A DNA stretch of 64,000 bases from Entophlyctis helioformis (Eukaryota > Chytridiomycota > Chytridiomycetes > Chytridiales > Chytriomycetaceae), in contig JAHLKH010000114.1 of assembly GCA_025526915.1 (NCBI GenBank), forward strand, positions 1 through 64,000. The letters run 5' to 3'. Below the pieces are notes generated by a model that was not told the origin of the DNA, made no database searches, and saw only the letters and a list, made by a program, of their open reading frames with translations. This document shows, piece after piece, positions 55,355 through 64,000 of this stretch (position 1 is the first letter of the stretch; each line of letters starts with the position of its first letter). Position numbers and translations under genes: made by a program.

Positions 55355-58300
55355 ATGGATGCGTTTGGTGGGCGGCACCGAAACGACAACGCCAACACCG
55401 AAAGCATGGGCAGCAGCCTCAACGCAGCGTTTGCCGGCACCTGGGACGTTGTGCACCAGCAGCCCGAGTACCCGCAGACAGAGCACCCGCAGACAGAGCC
55501 CCAAAGCCACACCCCATTCGGCCAGCACAGAATGCAGGGCACCACCGACGAAGGCGGCAGCGGCAACGGCGGCGGCGGCGTCCGCTTCAACCCAATCCAG
55601 CAGCACCATCACGAGAAGCAGCAGCAGCAGCAGCAGCAGTTGCATGGCATGGAGGGCAAGTCGCACTATCCGCCGGCACCTCCCCACGAGCACTACCACT
55701 TCCAGCAGCAGCCGGTCCCACAGCCCTTGCTTATCGACGCATTTGCCATTCAACCTCTGCCGGCTGGCGCACGCCATGTGGGCTCCAACGGCGGCACGAA
55801 TCACATGAGTGGAGCGGCAAACGAAGCCGAGCTCGGTGCACGCTGGCTTGCCACGTCATCAGTGCCAGCATCAGTGGCAGCGTCGGTTGCAGCGTCGGCT
55901 GCATCGTCGCTGACTCTGCAAGACTCTGCGGTGCACATGTACAACCACCGGCCGGCGCATCTCGCCCACGACGGACCGCAGCAGAGCCCCTTCTCGCCAC
56001 GCCATCCACGCCAGCAGATTGCGAATCCCCATGATCAGCGCCCGCACCTACACGATGCCGGCGACGACGACAGTGTCCAGCAACCGCTCAACTTTCAGCA
56101 GCAGCAGCAGCACCAGCACCAGCACCACTATGCACAGCCTCACACGTTGCATCCGTCGCAGACAGACTCGGGTGCTGTTCTTTCGGCATACGCCGTTCCC
56201 CTGCCCACACAGCCGTTTTCTGCAGGGCCGCCGCCAATCTATGCAGATCCGCCGCCGTTCAAGGTCGATGCCAAGAAGGGCTATCGCAGGCTGTGGCTGG
56301 GCTCCACCTCGACCACTGCTGCTCCTGCCACGACCGCTGCCACTGTTCCTGCAGGCGCCGCAGCTCTCCCAGCAACGGATGTGCAGGCTGGCCCTCCCGT
56401 CCCAAGCAAGAGCTTTGCCACCAAACTGCTCGGAGGAGCCGTCTGGAAGCGCTCGCGGCACCAGTCCGAGCCGCATCTGCCAGCTGCAACCATCGCACTA
56501 CCGTCATCTGCATCGACGTCTGAGCTACCAACCACGGGCGAGCAACCCAGTCAGCCACAGCAGCACGAGCAGCTGTTTGAGTTTATGCTCAACTCTGAGC
56601 CAAGCGATGCTGTTACTGCCCAGGCAGCACCGGCCGCATCACCTGCTTCGCAGACCTCCGACATGCCTCCCCAGCAGCAGCTTCCGCCTCTTCAGTCGCG
56701 GCGGCGGACAAAGACAGCCGTCCAGTTCATCAACTCGACGGTCGAGTCGTTCCTCAGTGACATCACGAGTCGCAACGGCCGCAAACCACGATCCAAGACG
56801 AACCCAGAGCAAGCCGAGGTTCTCATACAAGCGTTTGCCAAGAATGCTCTGCCGGACGCTGCACAGCGAGAGGAGTTGGCCGAACGCACTGGCCTCTCTG
56901 CGCGATCGGTGCAGATCTGGTTCCAGAACCGGCGCGCCAAAGTGCGGCTGAACAAAGCCTCGGCCGGCGGTGAGGGAGGAAGCGATCAGTGCGACGGACC
57001 GGCATCCGGCGATCTGCAGGCTAATCCCGGCGATCTGCACATGAGCGCTGGCCCTGTGACGTCTACGCCCATGGAGTCGCTCATGTTCACCGACAAGCAG
57101 ATGCTTCGGGGCGAGCCGCTGACCGACAAGCAGAAGCAGAAGCAGCAAAAGAAGCTCGATCAGCGACAGCAGCAGCAGCAAACTTCCGTCAAGGTCGAGG
57201 AGGTACCCGCCGATGCGCCTACGCCTAGATGGCGTGGTATTGGCTGGAAAGGAGCCAACAAGCGGCCCTTGTCTGACGGCTTCTCCATGTCCATCATCAC
57301 GTCGTTCGAGTCGCAAGACCAGCAGCAACAGCAGACCGAGATCGAGTCCCAGCAAGTGCAGCAGCAGCAACAGCAGTCGATCCAGATGCCTTTGCAGATG
57401 CCAGCCATTCCCATGCAAGCTGCGCCGGTCATCATGCACACGCAGAATCAGACGCCATTGGCCATGGCCATGCCGTCCTTTTCGTTCATGCCGCTGCAGC
57501 AAACATGGTCGTCTGTGCCATCCAACATCATCACGTCGCCGCTGCCCACCGCGTCTCCCTTGGTATCGCCGCTCTCTGTCACGGCCCCCAGCCTCCCCCG
57601 CCCGTCTATATCGCTGCAGCAACCCCAAGCGCAATCTCAGCCCGGCGTCTCGACACCCATTCTGCCTTCAACGCCTCTGACAAGTGCTGAGATTGACACG
57701 CTGTTGCTGGGTGCAATGACGCAGGCTGCGAACGCCCACAACCAAAACATGCAGCACGACCATGGGCAACAGCAGCAACAGCAGCAGGACCAAGCCGAGT
57801 ATCACCGCCAGCAGTTGTCCATCGACGCGACGCGGCCGACTATGGATGCAGGCTTCATGGCAAGTCTGTCGGATGCACTGGCGTTCCGGCAGTCGCCATT
57901 TGTCCAGCAGCAAATCCCCAATCTGCAGCACCACCAAGATCGGCAGCAGCATCTACAGCAGCAATTACAGCACCAGCAACACCAACAGCAGCTTCTTGCA
58001 CAAGACATTGTACAGTCACAGAACCAGACGTTTGGTTTGCCATTCACGCTGTCGCTGCCCGTGTCGCTGCCAATAGTCACTGGTATGGACAACACATCTC
58101 TAGGTACGCCAACCTGCAATGCCGCACATTGTTTGCCACTTTCAGTCACATCCTGACTCTTGTCCTCGGTTTCCCTACCGTTGACAGACGCTGCCACGAT
58201 TGCTGCCATGACCGTGTCGGGACAGGTTGCGCCGCTGCTACCCAACGGCGTGTCCCCTGTCCTGTCAACGGTGCCGCAGCAGATTTCCTGGCGCCTCTCG

Positions 58301-59596
58301 ATGGATCAAGCGTCTCCGATCCAGCCGCACATGCAGCTCAACCAGACCCCGATGCATCTTCGACTGTCCTATGACGATCTTGCACGCAGCCTGGCGATTG
58401 GCGACCCAATGTCGCAGCTTGCCACAGTTGGTGTGCATGGGCCAGGAACGCCAACGGTGGTGTCGAGCCCGTTGACGCCGATCGAGGCACAGCTGCCGGA
58501 TCTCCAACTGCAGCAGCTGCATACTCAATCACAGCAGCAACAGCAGCAACAACCCGCGGCGTTTATTCAGCCAGTGGTGCAGGATCAAGAGCAGCAGCAG
58601 CAACAACAGCAAGCTGTTCAACAGCCTCCAGCTCCATTGTCCCTGGCATCGCGGTTTCTCCTGCGCAAGCCCAAGAACAGCAGCAGTAGCCGCACGAGCC
58701 CGACGCTGATTGCCAACAACCCTGCTGCAGCCGGCAAGATGGCAGCAGCATCCAGCCATCAGCGGTCGGCATCTGCATCCAATGCGTTTGCAAAGCTGTC
58801 AAGCAAGCTGCTACGGCCTCAGCGGATGCGCTCTGCCTCGCACAATGACTTTGACGCGATGCACAACGCGCCGATCCAGCAGCTCGAACTACAGCAGAAG
58901 CAGCAGCAGCAGCAACAGGGGCAGGGGCAGCATGGACCGTTCTCGCCACTGTCGCGGCACCAGCCTCAGATGCCGCTTGTGCCCATCGCCAGTCTCGATC
59001 CTCTCTCGCACACTGTTGCAGCATCGTTCAACACGCTCTCGCTTGGCAGCCACTCGAATCTGGCGGATGCGCAGGTCGAAGAGCAGCAGGACCATGACGA
59101 TGCTCGACCCGACCAGCACCAGGAACAACCGCAAGAGCCGCAGCAAGACCACCGTTTGAAGCAAGAGCAGCACGAGCAGCACCAGCAAGACGGCATGTCC
59201 ATCACGAGCACCGATCCGTTCTTTGGCGCGGACAGCATGCATTTTGGCGCGCACACCATGGCTGGTATGGCTGGCATGTCGGGCATGGCTGGCATGGCGT
59301 CAATGCCGATGCTCCCGCTGCAGATGCCGTCCATCCTGCCCGTCAGCGACGGTCGTCTGCTCTCGGCGCCGCCCATGACAATGCACATGAGCATGCAAGG
59401 GCACATTGACGCCATTGATGCTGCTGTGGCGTCCTTTGACCACCAGCGCCACCTGCTACAACACGACGCAAGCCAGCACCATTTTGGCTCGTCGCCGTAC
59501 AGCACGCTGGCGAGCATCGACGGCGCGCGGGTGGCTGCGTCAGTCTCGATGCCGAACCTTTGCATGCCCACGTCGACCCAATCCTCTCCCTCTTGA
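55355..59596 (+). CDS. Large homeodomain transcription factor (1385 aa)
   Basis: Exons 55355-58103 and 58188-59596 join in phase to 1385 residues; the 84-bp intron is in the C-terminal half. The homeodomain lies at residues about 474-531: basic N-terminal arm NGRKPRSKTNPEQ, helix 2 REELAERTGLS, recognition helix SVQIWFQNRRAKVR with the invariant W, F, N and R. It is of typical 60-residue length with no TALE insertion. The rest is disordered, with many Gln runs (near 90, 600, 670, 810, 870, 960-990, 1135), His-rich patches and a Gly-Met-Ala repeat near 1290-1300. The start (MDAFGGRHRNDNAN) lies only 61 bp after the stop of the surface-protein gene. Nuclear DNA-binding regulator; target unknown. 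No frame breaks. Confidence 0.92.
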
Positions 59597-60347
59597 ACAT
59601 CACATAAACTGCACTATACACCGTACGCCACGACTTGCGAGCTTGTTTGCAGCCCCTGGCCTTAACGGCCCGTGTGTGTGCATCCGCCGCAGATCCATTC
59701 GGCCGATGATCGTGCACGCTGGCAAGCATGTGCCACGTGACCCTCACGTGATGCGCGCTGAGCATTGCGGGTGTCAAGAAGACGTCGGCGCTGAGGGCAC
59801 CTCTTTCCTCGCAAGGCCGCAGACGTATCCAGGTGAGAGCCCGCAGAGCGAGTTGGTTGTTTGGGGCATCCCGTGTGGCCATCGGCTGCCCCATGCCCTG
59901 CTGCCCCCTGCCTGCCGCTTGTCTCGCCTTCCCCCGCCCTCTCTGGCCCACCTGCCCTAGGAACGACTGTTTCCGCTGGCTGCTGCTCTGCGCTGGCTCT
60001 GCGCTGGCTCTGCGCTGGCTCTGCGCTGGCTCTGCGCTGGCTCTGCCGCCCAGCGTTTCTCCTGCTGCCGCTGCCGCTGCTCGTTCTGCTGCTGCCGCTG
60101 CTGCTGCCGCTGGCTCACGCTGCGCTCCTGCTGCAGCTCAGAGCAGCGCGGGGCGGGGGCGGGGCAGCCGCTGCTGGCTGCTGGGCCTGCTGGCGCTGCA
60201 CGCACGCACACGCAGCAGCTTGTACTGGCTGACGCACACCACACGCAGCGGGCCGGCGGGGACGGTCGGCCAAACAGCCTGGCTCTTCACACCGCCCACA
60301 CGCACTGACACATCGTGCCCTTCTGCTCCGCACCACCACAGCACAAC
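59597..60347. other. Intergenic region / NHP6 promoter with 11-bp repeats
   Basis: 751 bp. An 11-bp unit CTCTGCGCTGG repeats five to six times at 59986-60045. GCTGCTGCCGCTGC-rich sequence follows to about 60,140. No convincing gene. Confidence 0.65.
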
Positions 60348-61175
60348 ATGCCCCCCAAGGTCACCAAGAAGACAGAAGACGGCGCCAAGCGCACTCGCGC
60401 CAAGAAGGACCCCAACGCTCCCAAGAAGCCGCTCTCGGCCTTCATGATCTTCTCGCAGGAGAACCGTGCCAAGATCAAGGAGGACAACCCCGAAGCGTCG
60501 TTCGGTGAGTGCCCACCACCACCACCCACCACCGCTCACCACACCGTCGTCCCACACCCTTGCCACACATGAGACACCCTGTCACGGCCAGCCTGGCGAC
60601 TCGAGGCATGGCGCTGTGCGCACACTGGCGAGCGGGCGGGCAGGTCTTGCCCGTCTGGCACACCCGCGTCTCACTAGGCGTGCAACTCGCCCACGCACCA
60701 ACCCACTCCCCTTCCCCTGACACTCTCCCACACCCACATGCCCGCGCCGTCTGAGCGCACCTGCCCTGCCGCTTCTCGACTGCACATGACTGGCTGCGCA
60801 CTTTGCCGGTAGCCCAGACTCCCTTCCTCCCTTCCTCCCGTCGTCCGATACGCTTGAAATTGTCTCTTGTCCGAACACATGCACACACGCTGACACCCTT
60901 CACCTCTCCTTGCCAACCTGCACATTGCTCCAGGTGAGATCGGCAAGCTCCTCGGCGCTGCATGGAGAGAGCTCAGCGAGAAGGGCAAGCAGGTCTACAA
61001 CGAAAAGGCCGAGGAGGACAAGGGCAGATACGAGCGCGACGTGGCTTCTTACCAAGTACGTCGTCTGCCCATGTGCTCATTCATCTCTCACATGCACCAT
61101 GCCATGCATGCACGCTGACTCTTATCGGCCGCCAACCTCCCATGCTCTCCAACACTCCATATCCAGGGCAAATAA
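60348..61175 (+). CDS. NHP6: HMG-box chromatin protein Nhp6
   Basis: Exons 60348-60504, 60934-61055 and a 9-base terminal exon 61167-61175 (Gly-Lys-stop), in phase, 95 residues (yeast Nhp6A has 93). A basic N-terminal arm (PPKVTKKTEDGAKRTRAKKD) precedes a single HMG box from PNAPKKPLSAFMIFSQENR to KAEEDKGRYERDVASYQGK. Nhp6 bends DNA and works with FACT and SWI/SNF in nucleosome reorganisation and Pol III transcription. Intron 1 falls inside the box after EASFG and is 429 bp; intron 2 is 111 bp. The promoter region is the repeat-rich gap upstream. Confidence 0.95.
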
Positions 61176-61594
61176 TCGAGTCGGACTCCGTCTCACCCTT
61201 TTCGGATATCCTTTCGCCACTCTACACTTTCCATCACCAACCTCTCTTAGTATGCTTTTAGTTTTTGCGCAACGCTCCTTCCCTCCCCGCTTGTCATCTT
61301 CTCAACCCTCAACCAAACCCACCCACACTCTGCAGCAGTGCTGTTCCTTGCTTCGTTTGTCGCAAAACTTTATGAACATTCGATTCGATCCCTCAACCTG
61401 TTGTAGCGAGATTCGATGGTGGCTTGCCGTGAACGCTTTACAGTTGCGTTCTTGGATAAGAACCGGTTGTATTGTGCCAAGAGATTCTGCCAACGAATGT
61501 GCCACTGCGAGGTACGACAAAGGTGGTGGGGCGGATGGATGGGGGATGAGGTCGGTCTGGACTGGGTGGTTGAAAGCGCTGGCTGCCTCGCTTC
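61176..61594. other. Convergent 3' intergenic region
   Basis: 419 bp between the 3' ends of NHP6 and PIS1. It is more AT-rich than its surroundings (61,180-61,480) and probably carries both 3' UTRs and poly(A) signals. No gene seen. Confidence 0.6.
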
Positions 61595-62533
61595 TTACTC
61601 GGCACGCTCCTTGCCCTTGGCACGCGACTCGAGATCCATGGAGGCGAGCGTCTGGCTAGCCTCGACGAGCTGGATGACATTGACGACCTGCTTGAACAGG
61701 CAAATGGGGCCAGACACCATCGCGACGACGAGTGCGAGCCAGTACACGACGCCGGCCGACATGAGGTACAGGGCCATGAAAAAGGCCTCGTTGGCAAGAC
61801 ACACGCCAAAGAGCACCATCCGGTCTGTGTAGTACATACGCATGATCCACGGCGTGGACGGCGACATGGTCTTGTGCGACGTGCGGCCCGATGTGAGCGA
61901 GGCGTACATCTGCATATAGTGCGACGACAGGTCCAGTGCGATCAGGACCTGGAAGACAACCGTGTACGTCGGGTACACGGTTGCGAGGTACACAATCAGT
62001 GCGGCTGTGGAGCTCCGGTCGGTCACCATGTCGAGCACAGCGCCAAAGCGGGACGCTGTTCTCGGCGGTGCCGATGGACAGACGTCGGTGAATAGACCCG
62101 CCCGTTCACATCATCCGATGGGGAGCACAGCAATGCGTCAGCAACAGGCACAGACAGATGGGCAGGCTGGGTAGGTGTGTGGCCGGCTGTCCAGCACACA
62201 GCCAGTCTGGTGCGGACCAGCCAACAGGCACCCTCTGCTCCACCGGCTGCATCGGGACGCCCTGTTTGGCCAGCCCACAGGGAACCCTGGCGGGCCAGAA
62301 AGCGGCGACGCCAACTCACACTGGTTGTAGAGACGGGCGGCGTGGCCGTCCAAGGCGTCCATCAGGCAGGAGGCGCCGTAGTAGCCCATGGCCAGGAGCG
62401 GGTCGGTGTTGAGGTAGAAGAGCGACAGCAGCCAGAGCAGCACTCTGGTGTAGCCGATGAGGTTGGGGATGAACAGAAAGACGTTCTCGGGGCCTTGGGC
62501 CTCGACGGGCGAGGATGAGGATGGCTGCGACAT
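61595..62533 (-). CDS. PIS1: CDP-diacylglycerol-inositol 3-phosphatidyltransferase
   Basis: Exons 62533-62320 and 62055-61595, in phase (CAG T|CG TCC), 224 residues (yeast Pis1 has 220). It makes phosphatidylinositol from CDP-diacylglycerol and inositol in the ER. The CDP-alcohol transferase signature D-x2-D-G-x2-A-R-x8-G-x3-D-x3-D is complete: DALDGHAARLYNQ in exon 1 and SRFGAVLDMVTD in exon 2, with the intron in its middle. About five hydrophobic helices are visible. The 264-bp intron separates the two halves. Its ATG lies 51 bp from the edge of the duplicated segment (62585), so its promoter overlaps the truncated L2 copy. Confidence 0.95.
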
Positions 62534-62587
62534 GTGCAATGAGGGTGCGGGATTGGTTGGAAAGATTGGCCCGGGCCGATCAAACAG

Positions 62588-62998
62588 ATCCACTGTATCG
62601 GTCTCCATGCAGGCGGCCCTGCACAGCTCTGCCGCTCGGCGGGCACGTCGGGCCAGCTGCTGTTCACGGCCCAGCAGGGATTCGCCCAGGTGCGGCTGTC
62701 GTCGTCCGAGGTGCGTCTCATTCCGGTGAACGCGACGGCGACGATCGGCGTGGTGGGCAACGAGATGCACATGCACCGCAACTGGGGCAAGGCCGGCGCG
62801 CGGCGCCGCAAGGGATGGCGTCCGATTGTGCGTGGTATTGCCATGTCTGCGTTTGCCCACCCGCACGGCGGTGGCCACAAGTCCAAGGGCAACAAGGCGC
62901 CGCGGTCCATCTGGGGCTGGAAGACCAAGGGCTGGAAGACGGTCCGGAGAAAGCGGTGGTTTGTGGTCACGCCCAAGTGGAAGGCTCGCAAGCAGTAG
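62588..62998 (+). pseudogene. 5'-truncated copy of mitochondrial L2 (RML2)
   Basis: 137 codons in frame from IHCIGLHAGGPAQLCRSAG to KWKARKQ and TAG at 62996-62998. This is the C-terminal third of uL2m without start, presequence or RNA-binding N-terminal half. It reads straight through the site at which the full copy (28153-29411) has lost a base. The 5' break coincides with the edge of the duplicated segment. It probably makes no functional ribosomal protein. Confidence 0.9.
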
Positions 62999-63369
62999 AG
63001 CCGGACCACTCTCACTCCTTCTCACTCTCTCTCTCCCACCCTTCCGTCCTTGATGATCAGTCTGCCATGGAATACAACCATTCAACGTTTATTGCCCGTG
63101 TTCCTTGGGCAGCTGTTGCTGGACAGAGAGCACAGCACGCAGCCAGAGTGCGATCCATGACAAGACGCGATGGAATGGTTGCTGTCATGGGAGTGTGGCA
63201 CACGCAGCCGGCAACAACAGAACAGGCGGTTTACAAGATGCTGCATCGTGCAGGCAGCAGGCAGCAGGCAAAAAGTGGATCGCACACAGCCCAGACTGCG
63301 CAGTTCAAGTCGATCAAGTCGGTCAAGCCGGACAAAACGGCAGATGGGATGCCACAAGGGCAAAAGGTG

Positions 63370-63440
63370 TGCGCCAGCCCGGAATTGAACCGGGGGCTCA
63401 TCGATGGCAACGATGAATTTTACCACTAAACCACTGGCGC
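63370..63440 (-). tRNA. tRNA-Gly (GCC), duplicate copy
   Basis: Identical over 71 nt to the tRNA at 27714-27784 but on the opposite strand, inside the inverted duplication. All stems are intact, so it should be functional. Confidence 0.97.
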
Positions 63441-63880
63441 TGCCCTCTTGGTGATCTTGAACTGCCCATCTGCACCAGTATCATGCGCTAGAAATCGCGA
63501 CAAAATGCATCAAAATCGTCACATTCGGCCGGCTGTGGCCGGCTGTGGCTGGCTGGCTGGCTTACCTTGCCCTGGCCGACTGCAAGACGAGTGGTGGTGG
63601 ATCACATGCACTCTGGCTGCCATGAGCGTGCTGCCGTTCAACAGGTCTTGTCTTGTGTTGTGGCTGCATTGGCTGCTGTCATGCATTGCTGGCTGTGTGT
63701 GTGAGTGTGAGTGTGAATGAGAGAGAGTCGAACCACAGACAGTCACATGCACTGAATGGCTGGCCACTGCTGGCTTGGCACTTTCGGCATGGCTCCACTG
63801 ATCTGCCACTGCACATCGCATCCATCTTGCTGCCATTCACAACAAGCATCAAGCAACAACAACAACAACAACAACAAACA
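63441..63880. other. Intergenic, part of the duplicated segment
   Basis: Equivalent of 27296-27713. It ends in a (CAA)n tract at about 63,850-63,876, immediately before the duplicated EF-hand gene start. Confidence 0.6.
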
Positions 63881-64000
63881 TGCTGCAGTCGGTAGTGCGT
63901 CTGCTGGTGTGGTGGCCGCTGCGCATTGTGTGGCGGCCCCACGAGACCGTCTTCCATGCCGTCACCATCGCCCTCGTGCTTGCCTCGTACATCAGCCTCT
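63881..64000 (+). CDS. Duplicate of the membrane-anchored EF-hand protein, 5' part
   Basis: Starts at ATG 63881 and runs off the window after 40 codons. The product begins MLQSVVRLLVWWPLRIVWRP, as in the gene at 26648-27295, with two changes so far (A to V and V to I in VFHAATVALV). Whether the rest, including the EF-hand, is intact cannot be seen. Confidence 0.8.

Larger units (their letters stand above)
62585..64000. repeat. Segmental duplication, copy 2 (inverted; runs off window)
   Basis: Reverse-orientation copy of 27183-28565. Homology begins abruptly at CAGATCCACTGTAT and continues to base 64000 through the L2 tail, tRNA-Gly and the start of the EF-hand gene. The differences from copy 1 are scattered substitutions and small indels, including a longer (CAA)n tract near 63,850-63,875. 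Confidence 0.93.

Overview
The window is eukaryotic and almost certainly fungal. It is GC-rich and gene-dense, with a strong G/C preference at third codon positions and short spliceosomal introns (mostly 60-270 bp, GTRNGT...YAG). It carries core fungal genes: an FTR1/FET3 iron-uptake pair, HIS3, NHP6, PIS1, an arginase, POP4 and mitochondrial ribosomal protein L2. A ferroportin-type exporter, a plasma-membrane-type Ca2+-ATPase with an animal-like tail and a CCDC25/JLP2 gene point to an early-diverging, possibly zoosporic (chytrid-like) lineage rather than Dikarya. That placement is inference.

Layout. 0-4 kb: 3' end of an unknown coiled-coil gene, JLP2/CCDC25 (minus), a Ser-rich hypothetical (minus), a SAT-like N-acetyltransferase. 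4-14 kb: three head-to-tail Crz1-like zinc-finger regulators. 14-21 kb: ferroportin (minus), diverging from ABCC transporter copy 1 (plus). 21-27.3 kb: a glycerate-kinase 3' fragment, an unexplained coding patch, a kinase-domain protein with a possible ubiquitin-like head, two small membrane proteins. 27.7-32.5 kb: tRNA-Gly(GCC), mitochondrial L2, arginase, POP4. 32.6-39 kb: FTR1 and FET3 diverging from a shared promoter, then D-amino-acid oxidase and HIS3 packed 49 and 35 bp apart. 39-48.3 kb: Ca2+-ATPase and ABCC copy 2 (both minus). 48.4-55.3 kb: a VWA-domain surface protein with eleven 432-bp tandem repeats. 55.3-64 kb: a large homeodomain regulator, NHP6, PIS1, and an inverted copy of the L2-tail/tRNA-Gly/EF-hand-gene segment of 27-28.5 kb.

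Themes. Iron handling is over-represented (FTR1, FET3, ferroportin). Regulators are large, rich in Gln/His/Ser and of low complexity. Two inverted paralogous pairs (ABCC, and the L2/tRNA/EF-hand segment) show recent intra-locus duplication or gene conversion.

Caveat. At least ten genes carry isolated one-base deletions or insertions that break otherwise well-conserved frames. They sit in conserved housekeeping genes, and where a second copy exists it is usually intact, so residual sequencing error is likely for many. For these genes I give the span of the intended gene and say where the frame breaks.
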